The notes beneath the pieces were generated by a model. The model saw nothing but the letters and a program-made list of their open reading frames with translations. It had not been told where the DNA came from and ran no database searches. The translations under genes were made by a program, and so were the position numbers. Positions 46,801-59,683 of a stretch of 64,000 bases of DNA are shown here, in pieces. The DNA lies in the NCBI GenBank assembly GCA_051294375.1, contig CM119265.1, forward strand, positions 6,705,489-6,769,488. Reading direction: 5' to 3'. This DNA comes from Paraspadella gotoi (lineage: Eukaryota > Chaetognatha). Numbering within the stretch: position 1 is the stretch's first letter; every line of letters starts with the position of its first letter.

Positions 46801-49800
46801 ACGAATGCTATAGTTAAGTCTCCATACAATGGGCAAATTTATTTTGATATAATCTTTAATTGAAATGAACGTATTTCATTCCCGGCATGAAATGTATCTG
46901 TTTGAAAAAGTGAATCCCATTCTGTCTGATGTTCTGAAAAAGGGACAAAACTCCATTTCATAAGTTTCCAACGCAAATTGTAAAAATTTTATTTCAGATT
47001 CTAAAAATGACCGAACGGGAGTTGGGCAACCAAAATTTAGAACCGTTTCTAACCAATACCAATTGAAAGCGACTTACGAGGATAATGGACTAAACTTATC
47101 TTGTAGTGCCTCACACTCGGATTGGACACAGTCTGGGTATATCGTATTTGTTTGTTCAGAAAAATATTTGTAATTTATTAAATTTGACGACCAGATTTCG
47201 TAATATTTTAGAGACACAAATGACAAGATGACTTGTTTTGTTGGAACGCTTAATATTATTTTTAACCCTAAAATTATCTGTGATGAAGAACAAATGTTTC
47301 AGCCGGATGCCAAAGAATTTTATGTTTATTGTGATGTTCTTGCCAACCCATGGACCCAGGTAATCTAAACAAAAAATAAATTTTCAAAGGGTTTTTGTTT
47401 ATAAACATAATTTTTTTTAAACTATGTACAGGTAGAACAGTATACATGGAGAATATTTTTAAATGACTCGTCTCATGGTTTGAAACCTCAGCACCATCCA
47501 AACTTTACTGTAAAAGAGTATTACCTAGTCAGAGAAAGTGGAATACGTACAAGAGTTCATATTATTCCAAGAGAAGTAGCCAGGGATGGACTCAAATTTC
47601 TACTTCAGGTGTGTACATTTTTAGTTGCGCCCCGAGTAGTTTTTATTCACTTTTTGGTAGGTCGGTCTGTTTTTAATATAATTCACTTTGTCGGTCTGTC
47701 CCCTCAATCTTGTTGGGCAATCACAAATATCATTTCAAAATTATTGTTTATAAACAAACTTTTTTTTCTAAATAAAAACGCAATGAAAAGAAAGTCTTAA
47801 CACAATTATATAATAAGTTAATTTATTCTTTAAACGTCAACACAAGATAAGATAAGAAATACATAAGATCTTAATGTTAATTTATGATAGTTCCAAAATA
47901 AAATATACAGAAGGCTTCATATTATAAAATCAGGCACCCGTCTTTTGTGACCAGAATCTGTTCCCACCAAACTACCCAAACGAATTTTATGAAATTTTAC
48001 ATAGTCTTAATGACGATATAAATGAAACTATTGAGGCGAATTTTGATATTCAACCCCTGACAAGAGATGCAGGTTCCTGGGGCTGGACTCCTGGGGGGCC
48101 AAAAAAGGCTAAAAAATTGTTTTTCATTAAAAAAATAAAAATTTAGTAGCATCAGGTGCATTGACGTTTTAAGCATATCATTTTACTAACAATTTTCCCA
48201 AATTATTCCAAATCTGACTTGAACAGCTGATGTTCATGAAGCTGAAAAATAAGGTAAACCAATATTTTTGTGGTAATAAATACCTTTTTGTGGAAGAGTA
48301 AACGTCTTAAAATTTTTTTTAAAATTAGACTATTTTTTTCCCCGAAGGGTGACCCCCAGGGGGCCCATATCACGGTTCAGGGATTAAATATTAAAATTCG
48401 CCTCGATAATTCTATTTGTATTCACATAGGGATCACTCATACAGAATTTCAGTAGTTTTCTCGGAACGTGTTCTGGTCACAAAAAACGGGTATCTCATTC
48501 TATAATATGAATATGTATGAATGAATGTATGAATATGATGAGGAAACTGTGCATGCTGGCGAAACCTATCGGTTCTTTCTAAATATGTATTATAAAAGAA
48601 AAGTAAATGTAGTGCAACAAATTGGTATTGACGTTTATTCTTCTCTAATTATATTATATTCATTGTTCCAAGGTATTTTCAACGAAGGGAAATATGGAAA
48701 AAATGATTATTTTACGTATTCCAAATGAGTTTCCTTTGTTATGGGCTGTAATTGGAGGCGGTTTAGGTTGGTTATTTTGCTTCGTTAACTGTTAAAAAAA
48801 ACTGAGCAATTTTAATGTTTCTTTATTTTCTAGGGGTTGCCCTCGGATTTCTGGTGTGCTTTGTTTGTTGTCTCTGCTGTCGCAAAAGCTCAAACGATGA
48901 TTTCGATAGTAAAAGTGAAAAAGAATTTTATTCCGGGTAAATATTTTAAAATTCCGTGTTGTAAAATGTACATACCATGATGGAAAAAAAAGTGTCGCGG
49001 TTACTTTCTAGTTATTTTTCGGTATTTTAATGTAAGAATCGAAAAATAAAATTTAAATATCAAAAAATTTTAGCCTTTGTGATTCAATAAGCTGTGGCTC
49101 ATTTATGTATGACAAAAAATACAGGAGTTCCATGTAAAAAAAAATGCATTGTCCAAAAAAATGTTTCCTTTATTTTTATCTTTTTTATATTTATATTTTT
49201 TATTTATATTCATTTCCGGTTTTTTTTATTACTTATTGAGTTTAACCAATACCATTAAAAATCCCTGCCTTTTCTCAGTCTTATGTCAAATGGTTATTGC
49301 ATTATCTCCATTAAAATAGATTCAGGGATGAATCTGAAGTCATATGTCAAAAAAAGAGCAATATTAAAAATACATTAATGCTGTAAATATTACAGAATAT
49401 TATTTTTAAATTGTGAAGTATCAATAAAAGTTATAAGGTTCCGGGTAACCTTTCTGTAAGCAAAGTTATCATTTTTATTTACTTTTAGATGTATTATCAG
49501 AATCAAGTATCAAACAAGTCCAAAAATAAAAAAATAAAGATTTTGTTGAAGTAAAAAACAATGAATTATTACATTATGCAGCAATAACTCTAGTTTGGTT
49601 TACTTTATAAAGGATTAATCTTTTTCACTGCTTGCTAAGGACCATTTTTTGTCCCAAATCTGATGAAAAATATCATATCAGATATATAATTTTAACAATA
49701 ATATGAGTAGTTCTCTTAATAAAAAAAAAATGAAAATAGTTAGAGACAACCTCTTTTGAAAGTATTTGAATGCATTGAATAATTTAATGCTGTTGAGAAA

Positions 49801-52800
49801 TAATCATTTTATTCAGTCTTAGGGAGGCCATATTACTTATTAAAACTTATTTATTAGCCAAAAAATATATTTGACAATAAAATTAACTGGCTTTTCCAAA
49901 CCGCTACACTTTTTTTTTTTCAACATGGTAACAGTTAGTCGCCAACTCTCCATCAACGGTCTTGCCGAAAGTTTGGCACTTAGGCCGATTGAAAGTTTTT
50001 GCGAACGTATTCATTCGGTTAATATGCATTATGCAATATCCAGTTAAATGTAACGCATTCGGGGAGATTCTGATTGCGTTATTTCTAATCGCTATCATTA
50101 CTTATTGCTTAATTTCCATTTTTTTATCAGGGAAACGGAACAAGATGGAAGAAATGCCTATGGCCTGCAGCCCCTTTCCGATAAAAATTCCAAACGCGGA
50201 AGAAATGCTCATTGGGATAATGAACATAGCGCGAGATTAGGTATTTAAAAATAATTATTTATTACCCTGAATTCTAATTAAAAAAGTTTAGAAAACATTA
50301 ACATTTTTATTATTTATACCTATTATTACATTAAAGCTGCAAACTTACTTAAATTACTTTTCATTTTACTTTTAAACTTAAAGAGATTAAGTTAGAAAAA
50401 TTGCTAAAATTTTGACCATGTTAAGATTCTTCAAATGTTCAATTTTTTCTACAGCACGTGATTCTCGAAAAATTGTCCTGACCCATCCAATCGAAGTTGA
50501 GAGTGATCAGACTTCCGTGGCCTTGCATGATACGCCGCCAAACGTAAAGCAACACAAACGCATCAAATCTAAACAACACGTTGACAACAACAATAAAAGC
50601 CTCAGTCGCGCGTTAATTCATGCCGACGATCGAAAGTCCACCACTTGTGACGCTGGACACACTCCGAGAAACGACAGAAAACGGCGAGAAAGGCGGCACA
50701 AAGACGCTGGTGGAGGTACAAACTGCTATTTAATTCTGCACGAGTCGTGCAATAGGGTGGAGTAATGAAAAGATTGAGTGATTGGACATTATTTTTTTGC
50801 TGCCTATGGACATGTAATTAACGAATTTTAAAAAGTTTTTAAAAAATTTTAGCATAACTGTATAGTAAATTCAATTATTTATGTCGTAATATCCTTCTAA
50901 AATTATTAAATTTCAAAATGATTTTTTTATATTTAAGAACCGATTTGCATTATATAATATTTTAATGTTTGATTGCAAAAAGTTTATACTACAGAGAATA
51001 AAAAAAATCATAAATTTTTACCTTTCCCCCCCGTTTTGAAAGCTGAAGATGATAGAATTTTATATTTTTGATTCAACTTTTTATGAAGAATCTGAATCTT
51101 TAATAAAAGTTTAAAAAAAAAATTCTTATTTCATAAGAATATTATTCCAAACATATTGTATTTTACTCTATACTCTATACATGGTCTATTTTCGGTAGTC
51201 CTAGTTAGCTTTTATATGCTTATAATTCCGGTAATATTTCATCAATAAAGTTCATATTTGGTAAGAAGGTAAGGTATTATACTTATGAAAGCGATCAAAT
51301 GACGGCATAATTCACAGAATATTGTCATTTTAGTTGATAGACTTGGTAGACTGGTCACTACTTATAAGGGACTACGCAGAACTATGGACACGTGATCACA
51401 AAATGCGGCTTATTTCGTGTAATAGTTGGTTTAGTTGAATTTTTGCAGATAAATTATAAACCATAGGATTTCAGTCGCATATATATTTCATAATTATGTA
51501 ATAACGTTATTACACGCGATGAGAAAGTTACTGCGGCGCATCATATTCTTAAAAGAAACCATTTTTGGAATTAAAACTGCGATCTTCGAATTATTACTCT
51601 AAGTAAATTCCGAGTTTCCCTAATATTCTTAAGTTTTTTTTCCCTAGGTCTCGGTTCTCAGGAGCGCCGAAGTATGGAAACCTTGGACATTGACGAACCA
51701 GATTCTCTTGAATTAGCCTTAGATCAAAGTCTTGAGTTTCGAAAGCGTTCAAGCCACAGAGGTGAGAGCACAGAGTTTGTTAAAAATTGTAAAAATTTTA
51801 AGAAGAATAATTTTTTACAGACCCCAACCTGCCTCTTAGCTTTAGCTTAACTAATTTTGGCATTTTTAGCCAGAATCAAGTTTATAATTAAAAAAATAGG
51901 TAAGGTTTTTCCTTTTTTGGGGGTATTAATTAATACTTTATCCAGGAAAAACTTTGACTTTTTTTTATATAATATATATAATACAAATTAATGACAACAT
52001 TTTTACAATTTTAGTTTTTGCTTCTTAATCATAAAAAATAATTTTGTCAGCTCTATATTTGACAATACGAGATAAGACATTTAAATTTGGCCGGAGTGAA
52101 AGTTAAATTCCTTTACCAAAGCAAATGTCTGATAGAATTATTGTTATTGAAGAGACAGTAATTATTGTTGTGTTAGTGACAGAACCGTCCCTGAGCTTCT
52201 GATCAGGCTGTAACACCGTGTTACAGGCGGGTTAAGCGCCCCGTCCCTCTTAACTGCTAGGCGACCACCGGGCTAGAACCCCGGACCTTTGGGTTGGGAG
52301 GCGAATGACTTGCCTCCTGCACCAATGGCCGCTAATGAACGGTTGGTGGATTTTGGTCCACCATTTTATCAATTTCTTTCTTTATTAACAAGTTTGAGCA
52401 AACAATGTCAGATCTGCTTACGATAATTAAACGGTAATCTGCTAATCAGATGATAAATCACGATAATTCTTTCAATTTGTGATCCTAACTGATCATAACA
52501 GATCGTACCATACCAAACCAGTATCTGCGCCAATACATGTAAATCGCTTGCAAAGGATTAAACTGAACTGTTACTAGTACTGTTACCAGTTACTGTTACT
52601 ATTTTGATTAGTATTTCTTTTCAACTTGAATCATTTTTCAACACGCATTTTTTCAACTCGCATTTTTTCAACTCGTATCATTTATTCAATTTGCATAATT
52701 TTTTTCAAATCCCATATTTTTATCGTCGCAATCGCTTTGCGTTTGCGATGATATTGCTGTGGTTTTGTACATAAGTGGCTGGCTCTGCAGGGGCTCTTTC

Positions 52801-55800
52801 TTTTTCTCTCTTTTCTCCTGCTGCTGCTGCTGCCTTTTGATTTCTTTTTTTTTCTCTTTCTCTCTCTCTGCGTTTTTATTAAAAAAAATGAATTAGGATT
52901 AAACTCATAAAATTAGGCATTGCATTCGTGCATGTTATCATTTTGCTATCGCAACATCGTGTTTTTATTTCATTTTTTTTTCTCAGGGGCTGCGTCTGCT
53001 GAACAGTTTATTTTTTGACAATGGATTTTTTTTTTTTTTTCAGAAACTGTAACTTTAATTATCCTCGGTACTTTATTTTTTTTTAATTGACAATCGCAAA
53101 ATAGAATTTTTTTTGTTTATAAATTATTTTTTTTTTTTCCAATTTTATTTTTTTTAGTATCAAAATTTGTCGTCAATCCAGATTTTCTTATGCGATTGCG
53201 ACGATCCTAATGCTTTTAAGATTTTCAATTGGCTTCATTTTTTCAACTCGCATCATTTTTTTAAATTTGCTTCATTTTTTTATTAGCATTTTTTAAATTT
53301 CCATCAATTTTTCAACTTGCATCATTTTTCAACTTGCAAATTTTTTCAACTTGCATAATTTTTTCAACTTGCATCATTTTTTTAATTTCCATTATTTTTT
53401 TAACTTGCGTCATTTTTTCAACACGCAATCAATGAATCAATCATTTTATCTGAGAAGAGAGCAGAGAGAGAGAAACTTAAAACATCTTCAAGTGAATATT
53501 CCTTTTTTCCATTTCCGCTCGCAAGATTCCATTGAAACTTTATATCTTGCTAAATCACACACCTTCCTACCCACACACAAAATTTCATCTTAATCTATGC
53601 ATCCAATTATGATTAATTCGAGTAATCATGGGTTGAAATTAGTAAAAAGATTTAAGTAAATGTGACTTATGAAATTTCTATTTAAACTCATTTCTACTTG
53701 TACAATTCCATTGAAACTTTATATCCCGCTTTATCACACACGTTCCTACCCACACACAAAATATACTCTCAAACTATCCATCCAATTAGGATTAATTCGA
53801 GTTATCATGGGTGAAAATTAGTAAAAATATTTAAGTAAATGTCACTTATGTTTTTTTAATTTTAACTCATTTCCACTCGCACGATTCCATCGAAACTTTA
53901 TATCCAGCTCAATCACACACTTTTCTAACCACACACAAAATTTCATTCCAATCCAACCATCCAATCACGAGTAATTGGAGTTTTTGCTAAGGGGGGACGG
54001 ACAGACGGACATCATTTTTTTACATAATTTATCAGAAGTTTGAAATTAATTTTCAACAACGGTTTATTTCAATAAAAACGGACATGTTTCGGCTTAGCTA
54101 CAAGCCTTCATCAACTTTAAAAAAGAGTTAGTGAATTTGAAACAAATTATGTGCATAAAGAAAAGAGTGAGAGAGAGAGAGAATGGGCAAAGTTTCCAAC
54201 ACAGAGTCGAGAAAGGACAGTGGTAATTTATCATAATTTAGGGGGGGACCCACACTGCCTAATTTTTCAAAAAGACCTCCAGGTAAACGCCCTGCTCCTT
54301 CCTCCGTCCGCCTATCTCCGGACCGCCAAAGTGGATTATAGAGTCGGGATCTGCTGATCCGACTAAAAATTTTTTTTCTCTATTGCATTCATTAGTCGTT
54401 TTTGCCAATAAGCCTACTTTTAGAATCATTATTTTAAATACGTGGTGATTTAAGTGATTACTTACCCACCACGGATCAGAAACTAATAGAGAAAGAGAAA
54501 AGTTTGAGGCGACTTACTTAATATAGGCATTCTAGTGAACCTGGTTTTTCCCTTCGGTGTAGTCATAATTTGTTATCCTCGCTTATGCAATACCCTAACT
54601 TTCTGTTTTCGTTTTTTTTTTTAGAGTAGACCTTAGATATTTTGATATTTTGTGCGAATTATTGCATGAACTGAGAGGTTTCGATAAATGATTAATGATT
54701 GTTAGGAATTGAAACGCGTGGAGCACCTCCGCCTCCTCCGCCTCGACCACGTTCAATGTTAGATACGTCTGGTCTTTCTTCCATGAACAGTCCTTCTTCA
54801 CACAGCCACGACAGTTTATTAAAATTAAATATGGAGAGCGTCCAGGAAGAACTAAAGAAAAAGCTAACTTCACCTAACGAAGCTCCAAAATCTCTTGGTA
54901 AGATTTTCATCTTACAATCTTAACATATTAAGTATAATAAGGATCCGATCATAGATTTTGTTCTTGACATAATTTTATTAAAGGATGAAAAACAAATCGT
55001 TGCATTTTTTTACTATCGTTCATAATTTAATGATCATTGACGATCTCGGATCGTCGATCGAAATCAATCTTTGTAAATAAAAAGATTATAAAGATGAACT
55101 TAGTCGCGACATAATTCTTTATTCAGATGATACTACCTACGCCCCGACGACTCTAATACCTCCACCTCTCATTGTGGACGCTGAAATAACTCCAACTCCC
55201 CACGATATTATTGCTCCAACTCCAGTGCATCGTTCTTTGGGTTCGACTTCAAGTAACCTTTATAAATGTTTGTGAAAATTTCAAGATAGTTGTTTTACTA
55301 TATTAAACTAAATTTTATTCAGTTTTTAGTCGGATCTGTTTTCAGCAGATCCCGACTCTATAATTCACTTTGTCGGTCCGTCGGTCCGCCCCCTCAATCT
55401 TGTCGGGCATTCACTTATATCATGTCCGAACATCAAATTATGATAAATTATGCAAAAAAAACAATGTCCGTCCATCTGTCTGTGTCCGTCCGTCCATCCC
55501 AACTTAGCAAAAAACACCAATTACTCGTGATTGGATGGATGGATTGGAATGAAATTTTGTGTGTGGGTAGGGAAGTGTGTGATTGAAGTTTCGATGGAAT
55601 CGTACAAGTGGAAATTAGTTTAATTTGAAAAAAACAAAGAAATATATTTCACTGGAACTGGAAATCAAGTTTCGATGGAATCGTTTGAGTGGAAATGAGT
55701 TTAAATTGAGAAAACAAAGAACCTGTTTCACTAATTGATTATGCTTCTTTTTCTTTTTATTTTAAATATAAATGAAAGATGTATTAATTAATCAAATAAT

Positions 55801-56507
55801 TAATCAGTTAATTAATCAATTAGTCAATTAATTAATAATTAATTAATCAGTCAATCAATCAATCAAAACCAACATTTTGGAACAATATTAATTAATTGCC
55901 TAATTAATTAAATAATTAACTTGAATAAATTTATTAATTAATTACCGATAATGATCGTGGGCAGATCCGACATTGTTTGATCAAAGTTGTTATTTATTTC
56001 CTTAATTTAAAAAAAAAAAATATATATTTTACATAATTTTAATTTAGTTAATTTCAGTTTTTGTTTTTTTTCTTAGTACCATGTCATACTGGAGACGAGT
56101 CCCACGAAATGCCGAACCAGAAATATCGTTTGGTCGACAAATACTTCCCGCCTCCAAAGCCTGATCTACTCGACACTCCAGCATCTAAAACCTCCTACGA
56201 AACATCGCCACCGTCTAAACATCCTCTTTATAATGTCCCCCCATCCTCGGCCTTTACTCCAGTTCCCAATTTTTCGAGTTCGACTTCAAGTCCGATGAAG
56301 AAGTTGGCTTCATCACGAAATTATGCGCCCAAGGGGCCTGCACCTCCTATCCCTCATCATAAAAGCGCCTTTCATCCTCCGCTGTCTCTGGGATACCAGG
56401 GTGATCATCCCGAGCATCCCACTCCTACGCCGGTTTCATTCAGCCCTCAAATGAGCATCAGTTCGGGATATGCCAGTAAAGCTGGATCATACCAATCTGA
56501 ATGTTAA
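43848..56507 (+). CDS. Type I Ig-superfamily receptor with proline-rich cytoplasmic tail
   Basis: Sixteen exons: 43848-43902, 43967-44160, 44226-44318, 44389-44466, 44544-44655, 46998-47136, 47212-47359, 47432-47608, 48673-48766, 48834-48936, 50131-50240, 50455-50715, 51648-51761, 54706-54897, 55127-55252 and 56077-56507. Every junction keeps phase, giving 808 aa. Residues 1-18 are a signal peptide (MIFITIFLLGNMVPITYT). Ig-like domain 1 (about 20-130) has FKCP and the DLSDADIYQCQ F-strand. Domain 2 has FFSCSV and LYW, followed by an NLSCSA unit. A third fold (YVYCDV ... FLLQVFSTKG) lacks the second Cys. The TM segment (about 353-379) ends in FVCCLCCRKSS, likely palmitoylated. The 430-aa tail includes PPPPPPRPR (SH3 ligand) near residue 568 and many Pro/Ser motifs. 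It looks like a cell-adhesion or recognition receptor; no orthologue is assigned. Introns hold several family A and D elements. Confidence 0.82.
45588..45725 (-). mobile_element. Second tRNA-like SINE family, inverted copy
   Basis: On the minus strand: ccactaggtaccgggttcaa, tcccaacccggtaccta, then a body with gcgggaatcgtgagg. The B-box-like ggttcaatccc matches the element at 46246-46325, which faces it about 520 bp away. In intron 5 of the Ig receptor. Confidence 0.45.
46246..46325 (+). mobile_element. Second tRNA-like SINE family, head-only copy
   Basis: tRNA-like stretch with an A-box-like tggctcattgagtaaagctc and a B-box-like gggttcaattcctaccc, ending in cggtacctacccagcggga. It does not fold into a complete tRNA, so it is a SINE head rather than a tRNA gene. 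Confidence 0.45.
47908..48510. mobile_element. Family D MITE-like element, copy 2, in Ig receptor intron 8
   Basis: Opens with acagaaggcttcatattata and the phrase acccgtcttttgtgaccaga; closes with ttctggtcacaaaaaacggg and tataatatg, the inverted match. Internal blocks (aacccctgacaagag; ggggggcc) also appear inverted in the second half, so the whole is an imperfect palindrome. Confidence 0.55.
52149..52364 (-). mobile_element. tRNA-derived SINE, family S copy 4
   Basis: Full-length copy on the minus strand: from tggtggaccaaaatccacca through the head (ggaggcaagtcattcgcctc, ggggttctagcccggtgg) and the ggcgcttaacccgcctgtaa body to attattgttgtgttagtgac read on the plus strand. This is the best-preserved copy of the family. 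In intron 13 of the Ig receptor. Confidence 0.65.
52392..54365 (+). mobile_element. Family A element, copy A3
   Basis: Begins gtttgagcaaacaatgtcag atctgc and ends with the hairpin gtcgggatctgctgatccga cta. The core has Phe/Ser-like minisatellite patches (ttttttcaactcgcatcat; 52620-52700 and 53230-53440) and three tandem copies of a ~170-bp block around tttccactcgcacgattcca. A foldback fragment lies at about 54055-54115. In intron 13 of the Ig receptor, directly after SINE S copy 4. Confidence 0.6.
55328..55988 (-). mobile_element. Family A element, copy A4, in Ig receptor intron 15
   Basis: Plus-strand order: gtcggatctgttttcagcag atcccgact, tataattcactttgtcgg, the accaattactcgtgattgga block, AATTAATT-type repeats, then gcagatccgacattgtttga. 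This short copy nearly fills the 824-bp intron. Confidence 0.6.
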
Positions 56508-56597
56508 AATGTCACTAATAACCATTAACCATTCCTTTTGGAAATTGTAGTTAAAAACACTAGTTGTATCAACGGACCAAACCTGCTTGATTCTTTG

Positions 56598-56603
56598 AAT
56601 AAA
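56598..56603 (+). other. Polyadenylation signal AATAAA, Ig receptor
   Basis: AATAAA 91 nt after the stop codon at 56507; a second aataat/aaataa cluster follows within 30 nt. Confidence 0.5.
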
Positions 56604-56899
56604 GAGGTAAAGGTTTAAAAACTAAATGGAAAATAATAAATATTAATTCATTTACATACTTAAAGTTCCCTGTTTAAATATCCGTTTGCCATCGAATGGG
56701 GGGCCAAAAAATGATACAACTATTTGAAGATAGTGCAGGCCGCTCATATTTTTGCATATCAAAATTTATTCCCTCCTTCGAAATCATTTTTGCCTTCAAC
56801 ATTATTGGTTATATCTTGCCACGTATAAAAGGCAGCATAACGTTTCATAAATTTTATCTATTTTACATCATTCTAGATTCGACTCATAAACTAACAATT

Positions 56900-57130
56900 G
56901 TGACTTAAAAATAAGCAGCAGCAAAATATTAAATTTATTTACTAAAAATATGTACCACGCGTTTAAAATCTAGTGTCCAGAATAAACTTACTCGTAGACT
57001 CAGTAGAAATTTTAGTATTAGAATTAGCCAATGAGAGCGATGTCATGAACATAAATTTTTGCCACAATTTTCATTAAATGTTTAAATTAAAAACCAATTA
57101 GCAATAATTGTTTCTTTTTGGTGCATTTTT
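56900..57130. other. Spacer 3' of the Ig receptor
   Basis: AT-rich, no feature recognised before the family B element starting at 57131. Confidence 0.4.
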
Positions 57131-57573
57131 ATCTCGCCAGGCGGGCTTAAGCCCGTCTTGGGCATAGATAACCATTTAGTAATGCTTCTTTGTGCCATCG
57201 TCGTTACACTGTTTTAACATTGAAAATAGCTCAAGTGTGTGATTATAAGAAGCTTAAAATTTCCTTAGGGTTTTTCATCATTGAGGTCTTTTAAATTGTT
57301 ATGTTTCATATTCCTCCACTTATTTTTGTTTTGTTTACAAAACAATTTTAATATTATATATTTAGACGAGTTTAGTTTTGCAGCGGCTGTCCAGCTCTTA
57401 ATTATATGTCGCTCTCTTTTTTTCCATTGCTTCTTCTTCTGATTCGTCTAAAAACAAGTTAAGCTTTGCAGCGGCTGTCCAGCTTCTCTTTCTTTTTTTC
57501 TTTTTCTTTTTTTTTCTTTCACTTGTACACGTATGTTTGTTTTATTTACGATAAATGACTCGTATTAATGAAT

Positions 57574-58452
57574 GCTTATCATGCAGCAATGAATGACTAT
57601 CATCGCAGCAATGAATGACTATCATCGCAGCAATGAATGACTATCATCGCAGCAATGAATGACTATCATCGCAGCAATGAATGACTATCATCGCAGCAAT
57701 GAATGACTATCATCGCAGCAATGAATGACTATCATCGCAGCAATGAATGACTATCATCGCAGCAATGAATGACTATCATCGCAGCAATGAATGACTATCA
57801 TCGCAGCAATGAATGACTATCATCGCAGCAATGAATGACTATCATCGCAGCAATGAATGACTATCATCGCAGCAATGAATGACTATCATCGCAGCAATGA
57901 ATGACTATCATCGCAGCAATGAATGACTATCATCGCAGCAATGAATGACTATCATCGCAGCAATGAATGACTATCATCGCAGCAATGAATGACTATCATC
58001 GCAGCAATGAATGACTATCATCGCAGCAATGAATGACTATCATCGCAGCAATGAATGACTATCATCGCAGCAATGAATGACTATCATCGCAGCAATGAAT
58101 GACTATCATCGCAGCAATGAATGACTATCATCGCAGCAATGAATGACTATCATCGCAGCAATGAATGACTATCATCGCAGCAATGAATGACTATCATCGC
58201 AGCAATGAATGACTATCATCGCAGCAATGAATGACTATCATCGCAGCAATGAATGATGACTATCATCGCAGCAATGAATGACTATCATCGCAGCAATGAA
58301 TGACTATCATCGCAGCAATGAATGACTATCATCGCAGCAATGAATGACTATCATCGCAGCAATGAATGACTATCATCGCAGCATGAATGACTATATCGCA
58401 GCAATGAATGACTATCATCGCAGCAATGAATGACTATCATCGCAGCAATGAA
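57574..58452. repeat. 22-bp minisatellite, about 40 copies
   Basis: Unit aatgaatgactatcatcgca gc, almost perfectly homogeneous, with only a few length variants (58255, 58383, 58395). Inside family B copy 3. The unit contains no long ORF in either direction. Confidence 0.95.
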
Positions 58453-58690
58453 TGCATCCATCATTTAGTTATCATTTAGTTATCATTGCATCCATCATTT
58501 AGTTATCATTGCATCCATCATTTAGTTATCATTGCATCCATCATTTAGTTATCATTGCATCCATCATTTAGTTATCATTGCATCCATCATTTAGTTATCA
58601 TTGCATCCATCATTTAGTTATCATTGCATCCATCATTTAGTTATCATTGCATCCATCATTTAGTTATCATTGCATCCATCATTTGGTTAT
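58453..58690. repeat. 23-bp minisatellite, about 10 copies
   Basis: Unit catccatcatttagttatca ttg, adjoining the 22-bp array. It corresponds (inverted) to the gatgcgatgataaccaaatg unit of family B copies 1 and 2. Confidence 0.9.
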
Positions 58691-59035
58691 TATCCCATCA
58701 ATAATCAATTATTATTACATCAATTAATTCTTATTACATCAATAATCAATTATTATTACATCAATTAATTCTTATTACATCAATTAATTCTTATTACATC
58801 AATTTATTATTATTATATCAATCTATTATTATTATTATTATATCAATATATTATTCTATTATTATATCAATCTATTATTATTATTATCAATCTATTATTA
58901 TTATTATTATATCGATCTATTATTATTATTATTATATCGATCTATTATTATTATTATTATATCGATGCTATTATTATTATTATTATATCGATCTATTATT
59001 ATTATTATATCAATAATTTATCGTATCAATCAATT
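58690..59035. repeat. (ATT)n/(ATC)n-rich microsatellite
   Basis: Runs of attatt with interspersed atcaatctatta and atcgatctatta units; no coding potential. Confidence 0.8.
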
Positions 59036-59683
59036 TTTTTTTTTTGCTGATTTTTTTATTAATTTTCTTTGATAGTAACGTCTGGCAAGATCACTATACT
59101 TTTAAGATTTTTTTCTACGCATCTTTTCTATTTTTGTTTTGGTGTTACTTTTTTAACAAGTCGTTTTACTATTATTAGCAAATAACTGAAGTATTTATCT
59201 AAAAGGTTGGCATTTTCTTTTTGTACTAATGAAGCTCGGACCATGGATGAATGTGGCCGCTTTATTTTATTGAGCTAATTTTGTTGTCCAACCGATGTCG
59301 ATATTTTTAACAAATATTTATTTACGTGCGGAATTTTGTAAAGAATAATTTTTACATTTTATAAATATTTCGAGCCCTTTTTGATTCTGAAGTAAAACTT
59401 AGATAGCTACTACAGAAGTCTTCATATTAGAAAATGCTCTCCCCGTTTTTCTGACCGAAAATCGGTTCTCACCAAATCACTGAACCAAATCTATGATTTT
59501 GCATATAGTATTCGAATAGCCATGCATGGCCGTGGGCTGACCCCTGTGGGACCCATATTTCGGGGCATAGGTCAAATTTCTATTGCCCCGAAATTTTAAT
59601 TTCTATTTCAATTGCCCAGAATTGGGCCAAAATTTGACCAAAGTCGGTCTAGTAGTTTGATCGGAATAGATTTTTTTGTTTGA

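Larger units (their letters stand above)
57131..59094 (-). mobile_element. Family B element, copy 3, with expanded minisatellite core
   Basis: On the minus strand it starts gatcttgccagacg (59081-59094) and ends with the hairpin agacgggcttaagcccgcct followed by ggcgagat (57131-57160). The order of core blocks matches copies 1 and 2: a 23-bp unit, then a 22-bp unit, a gctggacagccgctgcaaa segment, then the hairpin. The two minisatellites account for more than 1 kb of the element. No ORF. Confidence 0.6.

Noticed and set aside
48525-48728. 67-codon ORF in Ig receptor intron 8, considered as an exon
   Set aside because: It starts right after a stop with no acceptor. Exon 8 (ending 47608, phase 0) joins directly to 48673 in phase and gives a sensible Ig-fold ending before the TM segment.
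57574-58452. Regular 22-bp repeat, considered as a CRISPR-like array
   Set aside because: Units are contiguous with no variable spacers, and the host is an animal. It is a minisatellite.
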